From: JAWXUU01 sp044426085
Lineage (GTDB): Bacteria > Bacillota > Clostridia > Christensenellales > CAMQZB01
Direction: 5' to 3'
DNA length: 64,000 bases
Assembly: GCA_044426085.1 (NCBI GenBank)
Contig: JAWXUU010000006.1
Location: 62,001 to 126,000, forward strand
Part shown: piece by piece, positions 1 to 8,060 of the stretch
How positions within the stretch are numbered: position 1 is the stretch's first letter
Layout: every line of letters begins with the position of its first letter
Made by a program: the position numbers and the translations under genes
The notes under the pieces: generated by a model
What the model saw: the letters and a program-made list of their open reading frames with translations, nothing else
The model's database searches: none
Told to the model about the DNA's origin: nothing

Positions 1-638
1 CTCACGGGGTGAACGCGCATGGGTCTATGCCAGAAATGGGTGAGAATTCTATTTCTAAGTTGATTTTTGCACTTCACACCCTTTTATACGAAAGTGCCGA
101 CAGCACTGCAAAGGCAGGGCTTGATTTTCTTGCGAAAGTTGCAGAGGACACAAACGGCAAGGCGGTTGGGATTTTCTCGCGCGATGATGTTTCTGGCGAG
201 CTTACGCACAATCTTGGCACAATTTCTTACAAAAAAGGCAAGCTCAATTTTGGGCTTGATATCAGATATCCAAACAACACTTCCGTGGAAAAAATCTTGG
301 ATAAGCTTGCAAAAGTTGCACCAAAGGGGAGCGTTTTCAGCATTATTAACAGCCAAAATAAGCTGTTTGTTTCACCAAAAGACCCGCTTGTGAAACTCTG
401 CGTGGAAAGTTATAACAGCTTCACTGGCGAAAATGCCAAGTCAAAAAAAATCGGGGGCGGAACATACGCGCGCGAACTTAAATACGGCGTTGCGGTTGGA
501 CCTGTTTTCGACGGCGTGCCAACCACGATTCACAACAAAAATGAGCACATGACTGAATGGGAATTTTTCATGTCTGGCGAAATCATACTTGATATCATGA
601 AGAAAATCAGCGGGGAGAGTTTCAATTTTGGCAAGTGA
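1..638 (+). CDS. M20-family dipeptidase (Sapep/PepV-like), C-terminal part
   Basis: The reading frame is open from the window edge, so the N-terminal half with most metal ligands lies outside. The visible part starts with the dimerisation-domain stretch HGVNAHGSMPEMGENS, which resembles the HGS-PE-G segment of M20 dipeptidases. Near the C-terminus, GGGTYARELKYGVAVGPVF and an HNKNEHM segment carry the final histidine and glutamate typical of Sapep/PepV-type dipeptidases. These are cytosolic metal-dependent enzymes that cleave dipeptides. The stop codon overlaps the TTG start of ung by 11 bp, so the two are probably cotranscribed. Family assignment is good; substrate is unknown. Confidence 0.8.
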   Translation, partial: HGVNAHGSMPEMGENSISKLIFALHTLLYESADSTAKAGLDFLAKVAEDTNGKAVGIFSRDDVSGELTHNLGTISYKKGKLNFGLDIRYPNNTSVEKILDKLAKVAPKGSVFSIINSQNKLFVSPKDPLVKLCVESYNSFTGENAKSKKIGGGTYARELKYGVAVGPVFDGVPTTIHNKNEHMTEWEFFMSGEIILDIMKKISGESFNFGK

Positions 639-1404
639 TAAAAACCAAAATTTAATAGCAAAATCGGAATGTTTGGAAAGTTTGGAATGTTTGGAAAGTT
701 CGGAAAAGCCCTTTTCGAACGTGGTAAATTCCCTTCTTTTGTCAGGCAATCTTGGTGGGTGGCAGCAATTTTTTGAAAGAGAAACGCAAAAGGAATATTT
801 TTGCGTACTTTGCGAATTCTTAGATTTGGAATATTCACAAAAGCGGATTTTTCCGCCCGTGGACAAAGTTTTTTCTGCGTTCACCATTTGTGATTTGCGT
901 GACATTTCACTTGTGATTTTGGGGCAAGACCCATATCACGAAGAAAATCAAGCGGTTGGGCTTGCGTTTTCCGTGCCTGTGGGGGAGAAAATACCACCGT
1001 CGCTTCGCAATATTTATAAGGAGCTTTATTCTGATTTGGGGATAACGCTTTTATCAGGCGACATTTCGCATTGGGGAAAACAGGGTGCTTTTTTGCTGAA
1101 CACTGTTCTCACGGTGGAATGTGGCAAGGCTAATTCCCACGCGCAAAAGGGGTGGGAAACTTTCACAAGAAACGCGATTTTGCACTTGGTGGAGCAAAGC
1201 GGACAACTGCTTTTCTTGCTTTTTGGCAAGCCGGCAGAAAAATTTTCTGCGATCATACCCGACCATCACCACAAAATTATAACATCACACCCATCGCCAC
1301 TTTCCGCTTATCGCGGATTTTTGGGGAGCAAAGTTTTTTCACGGTCTAACGAAATTTTGCGTGGGTTTTCAAAAGAAATAAACTGGCAAAAGGATAACAT
1401 ATGA
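628..1404 (+). CDS. ung: uracil-DNA glycosylase
   Basis: Removes uracil from DNA as the first step of base excision repair. Family 1 motifs are intact: GQDPYH with the catalytic Asp near residue 99, and HPSPLS near residue 217, followed by the leucine loop region. At 258 aa it is longer than the usual 220-230. The extra length is an N-terminal tail with a short SECLESLECLESSE repeat, encoded by a tandem duplication at about 668-700. The TTG start at 628 is preceded by GGGGAG at 612-617. The gene overlaps the upstream peptidase by 11 bp and the downstream ABC-F gene by 4 bp (ATGA), indicating translational coupling. Confidence 0.95.
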   Translation: MASDKNQNLIAKSECLESLECLESSEKPFSNVVNSLLLSGNLGGWQQFFERETQKEYFCVLCEFLDLEYSQKRIFPPVDKVFSAFTICDLRDISLVILGQDPYHEENQAVGLAFSVPVGEKIPPSLRNIYKELYSDLGITLLSGDISHWGKQGAFLLNTVLTVECGKANSHAQKGWETFTRNAILHLVEQSGQLLFLLFGKPAEKFSAIIPDHHHKIITSHPSPLSAYRGFLGSKVFSRSNEILRGFSKEINWQKDNI

Positions 1405-3314
1405 TAGTTTCAATAGAAAACGGAAAATTTCATTATCTTGACAGGCTGATTTTGGACAGCGTGAATATCGCGCTTGACAATCACGACAAAATCGGGCTTA
1501 TCGGGGAAAACGGCGCGGGCAAAACCACCCTTATCAAGTTGATTTTAGGGAACTTGCAGTTTGACAGCGGAAGCATTTTCAAAAGAAACGGCATGAGCAT
1601 TGGATACTTGCCACAAAACGCAAGCTTTGATAGCGACAAGGATGTTTATTGCGAGATGCTTGAAGTTTTCGAAACGGACATTCAGCGTGAAAAATCACTT
1701 CGCGAAATGGAAGTTGAAATGGCGAAAATCGACCACGAGAGTGCGCAATATCGCGAGCTTACACGAAAATATTCGCAAACCGCGACACTGCTTGAGCAAA
1801 ACGACGGGTATAATTACGCATACAAAATCAACAAAATGCTACACGGCATGGGGTTTGAAAACTTCACACAGAAAATCGAAACGCTTTCTGGTGGCGAGAA
1901 AACTAGGCTTCTTTTATCAAAATTGCTGTTGCAAAACAACGACCTTTTGATACTTGACGAGCCGACAAACCACCTTGACCACGAAACGCTTTGCTTTTTG
2001 GAAGAATACCTTTCTGAATACAAAAATGCACTTTTAATAGTTTCCCACGATAGGTATTTCCTTGATAAAGTAACCAAAAAAACATGGGAAATTTCCGCTT
2101 GCGAGCTGAATGTTTTTCGCGGAAATTATTCCAAATATAAAATCCTGAAAGAAGAAAAATACAATCGCGAGCTTGAAGCCTACATTGCCCAACAAGAAGA
2201 AATCAAGAAGCTTCAAGATTTTGTGGACAGGAATATCGTGCGTGCGACTTCCGCAAAGTCGGCAAAATCGCGACAAAACACACTTGAAAGAATGGTTATG
2301 TTGAAACCGCCCGTGCGTGAAAAACGCCCTGTTTTTTCTTTTGCATTTCAAACAGAAAGCGTGAAGGAAGTTTTGAAAGTGGCGGATTTTGACATCACCG
2401 TGCCGGAAAAAACACTTGCAAGTGGAATCAATTTGAATGTTTTCAAGGGTGAGAAAATCGCAATCGTGGGCAAAAACGGCACGGGGAAATCTACATTTTT
2501 GAAAGCTGTTGTTGAAGGGTTCGAAAAAATCAAGAGTGGAATTTTCTTTGGCAAAAACGTATCGCTTGCGTATTTTTCGCAAAATCTTGAAAATCTTAAT
2601 GGCGATTTCACAATTCTTGAGCAGATGTGGGAGGAATTTTCCAAATTCACCAATCAAGAAATCCGTGAATACCTTGCCAAGATGTTGATTTTTTCACTTG
2701 ATACCGATAAGAAAATAAACGAACTTTCGGGCGGAGAACGGGGCAAGCTTAGCTTTGCGATGATATGCGCCAAAAAGGCGAACACACTTATTTTGGACGA
2801 GCCAACCAACCACTTGGATTTGAAATCGCGCGAAGCACTTGAAGAAGGGCTTGCAAAGTTTGATGGCACACTGATTTTTGTTTCGCACGATAGATATTTT
2901 ATTGAAAACTTGAACGCAAAAGTGTTTGCAATAACTGAATTTGGCGGGATTTATTACGACGATTTTGAAAGTTACCAAAACGATGTTTCGCAAAAGCGAA
3001 AACGTGCGGAAGAACTTGAAAAAGAAGAGCGTCGCATTCAAAATGCACAAAGCGGACAACAGAGCAAGAAAAACTTGACCAAAAAGGAAAAACAAGCGAA
3101 AATAAAAGGCAAGATTAGATTGAAGGAAATCGAAAATGAAATTTCCGCAATTGAAAACTTCATTGAAAATTCGCACGGCTTGCTTGCCACTGAAGAGCTT
3201 ATTAAAGATTACGAAAAGTCGGCAAAACTGCTTGCGGAAATCGCGGAAAAAGAAGAACGGCTTGGGATTTTGCTTGAAGAATGGGAGGAAACGTCCCTTC
3301 TTGTTGAAGAATAA
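1401..3314 (+). CDS. ABC-F family ATPase
   Basis: Two tandem ABC nucleotide-binding domains and no membrane segments, the layout of ribosome-associated ABC-F proteins. Domain 1 has Walker A GENGAGKTT near residue 38, signature LSGGEKTRLLL, and DEPTNHLD. Domain 2 has Walker A GKNGTGKST near residue 358, signature LSGGERGKLSF, and a second DEPTNHLD. A charged linker separates the domains. The last 100 residues are Lys/Glu-rich and look like the C-terminal coiled coil of Uup/YdiF-type members. Housekeeping translation factor versus antibiotic-resistance subtype cannot be decided by eye. The start overlaps the ung stop by 4 bp. Confidence 0.9.
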   Translation: MIVSIENGKFHYLDRLILDSVNIALDNHDKIGLIGENGAGKTTLIKLILGNLQFDSGSIFKRNGMSIGYLPQNASFDSDKDVYCEMLEVFETDIQREKSLREMEVEMAKIDHESAQYRELTRKYSQTATLLEQNDGYNYAYKINKMLHGMGFENFTQKIETLSGGEKTRLLLSKLLLQNNDLLILDEPTNHLDHETLCFLEEYLSEYKNALLIVSHDRYFLDKVTKKTWEISACELNVFRGNYSKYKILKEEKYNRELEAYIAQQEEIKKLQDFVDRNIVRATSAKSAKSRQNTLERMVMLKPPVREKRPVFSFAFQTESVKEVLKVADFDITVPEKTLASGINLNVFKGEKIAIVGKNGTGKSTFLKAVVEGFEKIKSGIFFGKNVSLAYFSQNLENLNGDFTILEQMWEEFSKFTNQEIREYLAKMLIFSLDTDKKINELSGGERGKLSFAMICAKKANTLILDEPTNHLDLKSREALEEGLAKFDGTLIFVSHDRYFIENLNAKVFAITEFGGIYYDDFESYQNDVSQKRKRAEELEKEERRIQNAQSGQQSKKNLTKKEKQAKIKGKIRLKEIENEISAIENFIENSHGLLATEELIKDYEKSAKLLAEIAEKEERLGILLEEWEETSLLVEE

Positions 3315-3415
3315 ATTTATTTGCAATTTATCATAAGCACGCATATTAAAAAAGCAATTAAAAACTAATTAAAACTAATTAAAAACTAATTAAAACATAA
3401 AAAAGGGGGTGACAC

Positions 3416-4300
3416 ATGAATATATTTTGCGAAAAGCTTGGGGAAGTTTCTGATTTTTATTTTGGATTTTCTGCGGGCGTTGAATATATTGTTTGCGTCG
3501 CACCATACAAACGCACGATGCCACTAGGTGGCGATTTTGCATATATCGACGGATATTATGAAGTATCCAATTCGCAATATCACAAGGCAAAGGATTTTAT
3601 CGCATTTTGCAATAAAAACGGTTGTGGTGTGGAGATTGAACGAGAGAAAAGTTACAAGGATTTCCTTTTTGAGAACGGGTTTTTTCAAAGGGGGAAAAAC
3701 ACACTTTTGCAAGATAGCGTTTTTGGAAGCAAGATTTATTTCACTGTTCTAAAGGTGGTTTCTATGCCAAAATCAAGGGAGGAACGGCTTGAATTTGTGA
3801 AGTTTTTGCAGATTCTGAAAAGCAAGCAATCACGCTTTAAAAGCAATGGGGACACTTGCAAAGATTGCAATATTTGCATTTCCGCTTGCCCACAAAAAGC
3901 ACTGCCTTTGTCGCTTCAAACTTGCCTTAGACAGCACATGCAAAACGGGGAAATTCGCGAGGAATTTTCGCTTTCGCTTGGCAGTCGCGTGCTTGGTTGC
4001 GAGATTTGCAGTGAGGTTTGTCCAAAAAATAAAGGTGTTGAAATCAGCTGTGAAAATCAGTTTGAACTTACAAATCTTCTCGCACTTGTGGAGAAAAAAA
4101 ACCCGTCACTTTGCGAAAAATACGGAAAAAACATCATTGCAAAAAACAAACTTGTGCCCTATATTATAAACGCGATGGGCAATACTCGGAAAGAAAAATA
4201 CTCGGAAATTCTCGAAAAATACAGCAACTCTCAAAGTGAAAAAATCGCTTTTTCCGCAAGACTTGCACTGTCGAAAATAAAGGGGGAACTGCATGAATAA
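3416..4300 (+). CDS. queG: epoxyqueuosine reductase-like iron-sulfur protein (QueG/DUF1730 type)
   Basis: Resembles QueG, the cobalamin-dependent enzyme that converts epoxyqueuosine to queuosine in tRNA. The C-terminal half has two 4Fe-4S ferredoxin-like motifs: CKDCNICISACP near residue 147 and CEICSEVCP near residue 193. A GKNTLL segment near residue 98 matches the conserved GKN(S/T) stretch, and the tail looks like HEAT repeats. At 294 aa it is shorter and more divergent in the N-terminal catalytic domain than typical QueG (310-380 aa), so a related reductase is possible. GGGGGTGAC precedes the ATG. It overlaps the next gene by 8 bp. No other queuosine gene is in the window. Confidence 0.7.
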   Translation: MNIFCEKLGEVSDFYFGFSAGVEYIVCVAPYKRTMPLGGDFAYIDGYYEVSNSQYHKAKDFIAFCNKNGCGVEIEREKSYKDFLFENGFFQRGKNTLLQDSVFGSKIYFTVLKVVSMPKSREERLEFVKFLQILKSKQSRFKSNGDTCKDCNICISACPQKALPLSLQTCLRQHMQNGEIREEFSLSLGSRVLGCEICSEVCPKNKGVEISCENQFELTNLLALVEKKNPSLCEKYGKNIIAKNKLVPYIINAMGNTRKEKYSEILEKYSNSQSEKIAFSARLALSKIKGELHE

Positions 4301-5594
4301 CGCAAACATACAAAAGCTTAAAAACATCACCGCCGAAAGCCTTTTTGGGCTTGATATCGATTGCGAACCACCATTTGCGCCAATAAAAATCACAACGCAA
4401 ATTCACACCGAAGTCGGCAGTTTTGCGCGCCTTTCTGAGATTTCGAAAGGTGCGGGTGACGGCAGTGTTTTTCTTCTTTCGGGGGAAGGGCTTGAGGAAT
4501 TTGACAGACAAATTATCAAAAACCTTTCGGGGGAAGATATTTCTGTTAAACGCGTTGGGAAAAGCGTGATTCTCAATTTTGATTTTGCCCGTTTGGTTCA
4601 ACAAGCTGTGCCTTGCAACGCGAAAATCATCATTGCAACGGGTGGTGGCGCGATTTGTGATTTATCCAAAATGCTTTCGAAAAATCTTGGCATTCCACTT
4701 TGCTTTGTGCCTTCTGCGCCCACAAGCGACGCCATGTTATCGCGTTTTTCCGTTGTTAATGTTGGTGGCACGTCGCAGTTTTTAGAAACAAAAGCACCCG
4801 ATTTTATCGTTTGCGATGCGAGCGAATGTGAAAACGTGCCCGCAAAACTTGTTCGCGCGGGGTTTGGCGATGCGGTCAGCAATTATCTTGCGGTTTTCGA
4901 TTGGATGGTGGCAAAAGACTTTTTCGACCGACCGTTTTGCAAAGAAATTGCATATCTTGCGGTGGCTTCTGCCGACAAAGCTGTTTTTGCGGGTGAAGTT
5001 TATTTGAAAAATAAAGTGCACGGCATAGAGCTTATGTTTGACGCACTGCTTTTAAGTTCTGGCGCGATGGCGCTTATGAACGAAAGCACACCCTGTTGCG
5101 GTGGTGAACATGCCGTTGCAATCGCGATTTCTAAACTTGCAGATGACAATTTCATGCACGGCGAAAGCGTTTTTCTTGCGTTTTGCAAACTTGTGGAGGT
5201 TTATAAACTCTTCTTTTGGGGGTATTCCAAAGGGAAATATCTTCCGCCCGACACAGCAATGCGTTGTGAGTTTTTGATTGAACACTTCGGCGTTTTGGAA
5301 GAGCGTGCAGAATCGCTTTGCAAAATGCCAATAAGCGAAAGTGAATACAAAATCATCAAAGAAAAATACAGAATTTGCAAGTCGCGTTACGCACCAAACA
5401 TAACTCAGCTCAGCAAAAAAATCCCACACATAAAAAACATCTTCTTTGAAATTTTCGACGAAGATTTTGAAAAATTCAACCTGCAAAGTGACATCATCAG
5501 CAAATCAATCGGCATCGCCCCCGACATTGAAGATAAGTTCACAACCTTGACACTCATGCGAGAGTTTGGGCTTATAGATACACTGCTGGTGTAA
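4293..5594 (+). CDS. sn-glycerol-1-phosphate dehydrogenase family protein (AraM/EgsA-like)
   Basis: Member of the iron-alcohol-dehydrogenase/dehydroquinate-synthase fold family that reduces dihydroxyacetone phosphate to sn-glycerol-1-phosphate with NAD(P)H. The nucleotide loop ATGGGAICDLSK and the PSAPTSDAM segment are present. The metal ligands are visible: Asp in RAGFGDAVSNY (residue ~191), His in CGGEHAVAIA (~271) and His in FMHGESVF (~289). It starts inside the end of queG. The TAA stop lies in the 5' arm of a 15-bp hairpin at 5589-5621 that is followed by repeat R1. In bacteria such enzymes can make unusual glycerophosphate-based polymers; the role here is unknown. Confidence 0.85.
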   Translation: MNNANIQKLKNITAESLFGLDIDCEPPFAPIKITTQIHTEVGSFARLSEISKGAGDGSVFLLSGEGLEEFDRQIIKNLSGEDISVKRVGKSVILNFDFARLVQQAVPCNAKIIIATGGGAICDLSKMLSKNLGIPLCFVPSAPTSDAMLSRFSVVNVGGTSQFLETKAPDFIVCDASECENVPAKLVRAGFGDAVSNYLAVFDWMVAKDFFDRPFCKEIAYLAVASADKAVFAGEVYLKNKVHGIELMFDALLLSSGAMALMNESTPCCGGEHAVAIAISKLADDNFMHGESVFLAFCKLVEVYKLFFWGYSKGKYLPPDTAMRCEFLIEHFGVLEERAESLCKMPISESEYKIIKEKYRICKSRYAPNITQLSKKIPHIKNIFFEIFDEDFEKFNLQSDIISKSIGIAPDIEDKFTTLTLMREFGLIDTLLV

Positions 5595-5621
5595 ATGCAA
5601 AGCGTAGCTTTGCATTTACAC
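5587..5621 (+). terminator. hairpin spanning the G1PDH stop codon
   Basis: The sequence gtgtaaatgcaaagc and its reverse complement flank a GTA loop, and the TAA stop is inside the 5' arm. No clean T-run follows; the A/T heptads of repeat R1 do. It is probably a transcript-end hairpin. The same design recurs at many gene ends here. Confidence 0.6.
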
Positions 5622-5865
5622 AATTAAAAATTGAAAATTAAAAATTAAAAATTGTGGTAAAGCATTTCGCTACGCTACATGCATTTCAATATATTTGGAC
5701 ATTAAAATAGGAACGTTTCTACAAAAATAGTTGCGTTCCTATCACTAGTTACAAATATATTGAAAAGCACGAGCGAAGCAAGTGCCTACCACAATTTTTA
5801 ATTTTTAATTTTTAATTTTTAATTTTTAATTTTTAATTTTTAATTTTTAATTTTTAATTTTTAAT
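5621..5865. repeat. structured intergenic repeat, copy R1
   Basis: The core at 5651-5794 runs from attgtggtaaagca to its complement tgcctaccacaat. The central stem is taggaacg / cgttccta. About ten 7-bp units (tttttaa) form the right flank, and the last of them supplies the TAA stop of the minus-strand regulator at 5861. It lies between two convergent genes. Confidence 0.9.
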
Positions 5866-6442
5866 CAATCGGTTTTTCATATGGCATTAACACTGCTAGA
5901 AATTCACAGCTTGTTCCGCCTACGGCTAGCATGCCGTGTTTTTTTGTTGATTGATACAAGATTGAATCGCCTGCGTTCAGAATTTCTTCGTGACCTTCAA
6001 TGTTCACGCGCAAACTGCCGGATATGATATAATCAAACTCGTGACCATCGTGGAAAGACATTGCGATTTCTTTTTCTTCGTTGCCTTTTTCATACGGTGC
6101 AATAACGCGCATTGGTTCGGAATTTCTGCCTTTCAAAAGGTGACCCAAGTGGAAATATTCAAGACCTGCGCGCCTTTCGATTTCTGCACCTTCGCCTTTT
6201 CTTGTCACTTGATAAAGCGAAAGTTTTGATGATCTGCCCTGCAACAAAACAGTCACATCCACATTGCATTTTTGCGCAAATTTAGAAAGGAATGTGATCC
6301 CCAAATCCTTTTCGCCGTTTTCAGCGAGATATATATCTTCAATAGGCACGCCAATATGGTCAGCCATTTCCTTAGCGGAAATTTCCAAAATTTCCCTGAG
6401 GTCCTTCATTCTTAGTGCAATTCCTTTTAGTTCAATTTTCAT
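5861..6442 (-). CDS. XRE-family HTH regulator with C-terminal cupin domain
   Basis: 193 aa. Residues ~1-70 form a helix-turn-helix of the XRE type (LREILEISAKEMADHIGVPIEDIYLAENG). Residues ~110-190 form a small cupin (FHDGHEFDYIISGSLRV followed by LNAGDSILYQ). This is the layout of MerR/PuuR-like XRE-cupin regulators that sense a small ligand. The ATG at 6442 has a GGAG ribosome site 8 bp upstream; an upstream in-frame ATG at 6589 would extend into repeat R2 and is rejected. The stop codon comes from repeat R1. Target genes are unknown; it sits alone, upstream of pfkA on the same strand. Confidence 0.85.
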   Translation of the reverse strand: MKIELKGIALRMKDLREILEISAKEMADHIGVPIEDIYLAENGEKDLGITFLSKFAQKCNVDVTVLLQGRSSKLSLYQVTRKGEGAEIERRAGLEYFHLGHLLKGRNSEPMRVIAPYEKGNEEKEIAMSFHDGHEFDYIISGSLRVNIEGHEEILNAGDSILYQSTKKHGMLAVGGTSCEFLAVLMPYEKPID

Positions 6443-6529
6443 AAAAGCTCCTTTTTTAGTGGTGTTTAGGTTATTTTCGCAAAAGTGGACGACTTTTGTT
6501 ATCATGATATACGTTGCTGTTCTACTCGA

Positions 6530-6663
6530 ATTAAAAATTAAAAAGTAAAAATTAAAAATTGTGGTATGGCACTCGCTTTGCTCGTGCACCCCATTATATA
6601 AATATTGAAAGCACGAGCGGTACGCGAGTGCATTACATCAATTTTTATTTTTTATTTTTTATT
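6530..6663. repeat. structured intergenic repeat, copy R2 (short form)
   Basis: The core at 6558-6642 is only about 85 bp. It keeps both arms (gcactcgctttgctcgtgc and gcacgagcggtacgcgagtgc) but lacks the central hairpin. The right end reads attacatcaat instead of taccacaat. The flanking unit on the right is tttttat rather than tttttaa. Confidence 0.85.
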
Positions 6664-6669
6664 TTTTAA

Positions 6670-6700
6670 TTGCTATAAAACGCTACGCGTTTTATAGCAG
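6670..6700 (-). terminator. hairpin spanning the pfkA stop codon
   Basis: On the minus strand, ctataaaacgc and its complement flank a GTA loop. The TAA stop of pfkA is within the 5' arm. An A/T-rich repeat flank follows. Confidence 0.6.
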
Positions 6701-7759
6701 GATTCCCAATTTTCTTGCTATGTCGCATAGTTCGTGGTCGGCTGGGACAAGTTTTGGGATGCCGGCTATGTCGGCTAGGTTATTGTGGGTGATTTTGCCG
6801 TTTACTTTGGCAACTGTCACGCCGTATGTTTTATTTTTGATAAGATCTGCCGCGTGAACACCGAACTGCGTTGACAAAAGTCTGTCGTATGCAGATGGGC
6901 TTCCACCGCGTTGGATGTGACCTGGAATACAAGTTCTTGCTTCAAGACCTGTGCCCATTTCGATTTGTTTTGCCACGTATTGTGTGAGCGTTGTGATTCC
7001 CGCTTCGTCCCTTGCTTTTGCACGGTCTTTTTTCTTCATTTTTGCTTCGGCTTTTGTCATTGCGCCTTCGGCGATTGCCACGATAGAGAAGTTTTTGCCT
7101 TTGTTGGCACGTTTTTCCACCATTGCGCAAACATCTTCGATATCAAATGGTTGTTCTGGCAAAATAACGACATCCGCACCGCCCGCGATACCACTTGAAA
7201 GAGTTAGCCAACCCGCTTTGTTGCCCATGATTTCGCACACGATTGTTCTGCCGTGGCTTGAAGCTGTTGTGTGCAATCTATCAATACATTCTGTTGCGAT
7301 ATCAATCGCTGTGTGATAACCAAATGTCACATCTGTGCCGAAGATATCGTTATCGATTGTTTTTGGAAGTCCGATAACGTTCAAACCTTGCTTAGACAAA
7401 AGATTCGCTGTTTTATGAGTTCCGTTTCCGCCAAGAGTCAAAAGGCAATCTAGCTTCATTTTTTCATAGTTGTTCACCATTGAAGCTACTTTATCAACGT
7501 TGTCATCTTCGATAACGCTCATCATTTTGAAAGGGCGTCTTGATGTTCCCAAGATTGTTCCACCAAGTGTCAAGATGCCAGAAAAATCCTTCTTTTCAAG
7601 CTTGATATAGTCGCCATCAATAAGTCCGCCATATCCTTCTTGAATGCCGATAAATTCCACATCGTCCATTGTTTCGTACGACGCTTTTGCAACCCCACGA
7701 ATAACCGCATTGAGCCCTGGGCAATCTCCGCCACTTGTCAAAATACCAATCCTTTTCAT
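6692..7759 (-). CDS. pfkA: 6-phosphofructokinase
   Basis: Phosphorylates fructose-6-phosphate in glycolysis; 355 aa. Motifs: GGDCPGLNAVIRG near the N-terminus, GGTILGTSR, LGGNGTHKTA, PKTIDNDI with the catalytic Asp, and MGNKAGWL. Phosphoryl-donor markers are mixed. The GGNG motif keeps the glycine associated with ATP use, whereas the Lys in PKTIDND is typical of pyrophosphate-dependent and mixed-clade enzymes. The donor is therefore not certain. The ATG at 7759 has GGAGGG 6 bp upstream; a TTG two codons earlier is less well placed. The stop is embedded in a hairpin next to repeat R2. Single-gene unit with its own promoter. Confidence 0.93.
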   Translation of the reverse strand: MKRIGILTSGGDCPGLNAVIRGVAKASYETMDDVEFIGIQEGYGGLIDGDYIKLEKKDFSGILTLGGTILGTSRRPFKMMSVIEDDNVDKVASMVNNYEKMKLDCLLTLGGNGTHKTANLLSKQGLNVIGLPKTIDNDIFGTDVTFGYHTAIDIATECIDRLHTTASSHGRTIVCEIMGNKAGWLTLSSGIAGGADVVILPEQPFDIEDVCAMVEKRANKGKNFSIVAIAEGAMTKAEAKMKKKDRAKARDEAGITTLTQYVAKQIEMGTGLEARTCIPGHIQRGGSPSAYDRLLSTQFGVHAADLIKNKTYGVTVAKVNGKITHNNLADIAGIPKLVPADHELCDIARKLGILL

Positions 7760-7837
7760 AATCAACCCTCCAAAGTATTAATAATTCTGTTTCTGCGGGT
7801 ATAAAAATATACCTGCATTTTTAAAGTATCTTTTATT

Positions 7838-7866
7838 ATTATATCTTTAAAATGCTAAAGGTGCAA
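7838..7866 (-). promoter_or_regulatory. sigma-A-type promoter of pfkA
   Basis: On the minus strand, a -35 TTGCAC at 7861-7866 and a -10 TATAAT at 7838-7843 are separated by 17 bp, about 80 bp upstream of the pfkA start. The rest of the 300-bp gap to ppk is A/T-rich without a gene. Confidence 0.7.
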
Positions 7867-7979
7867 GAGTTTTTTGAAAAAATGTTTGCTTTTTTTGTTA
7901 TTTTTTTTCTCGCAAGTGCTTTTTTGGGGCAATTTATGAAAATTTTACATTCAAACTTCAAAATATTTTCGAAAAACTA

Positions 7980-8008
7980 TTCCAAATTTGCATATTTTGT
8001 ATTATAAT
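7980..8008 (+). promoter_or_regulatory. putative promoter of ppk
   Basis: A perfect -10 TATAAT at 8003-8008 has a weak -35 (TTCCAA, 7980-7985) 17 bp upstream. The ppk ribosome site AAGGAG follows at about 8050. Confidence 0.5.
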
Positions 8009-8060
8009 AAAAAGGATAATTTTATATTGCAACACGCAATAATTTTCATAAGGAGCAATC

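Noticed and set aside
5795..5865. Regular 7-bp A/T arrays that look like a CRISPR or VNTR locus
   Set aside because: Units are 7 bp with no spacers and occur at many loci flanking the same core; they are part of the repeat family.
6443..6589. Upstream ATG of the XRE regulator
   Set aside because: The extension would be translated from repeat R2 flank and lacks a ribosome site.
7766..8060. Possible riboswitch between pfkA and ppk
   Set aside because: No conserved riboswitch core or strong hairpin was recognised; the gap contains two promoters and A/T-rich DNA.
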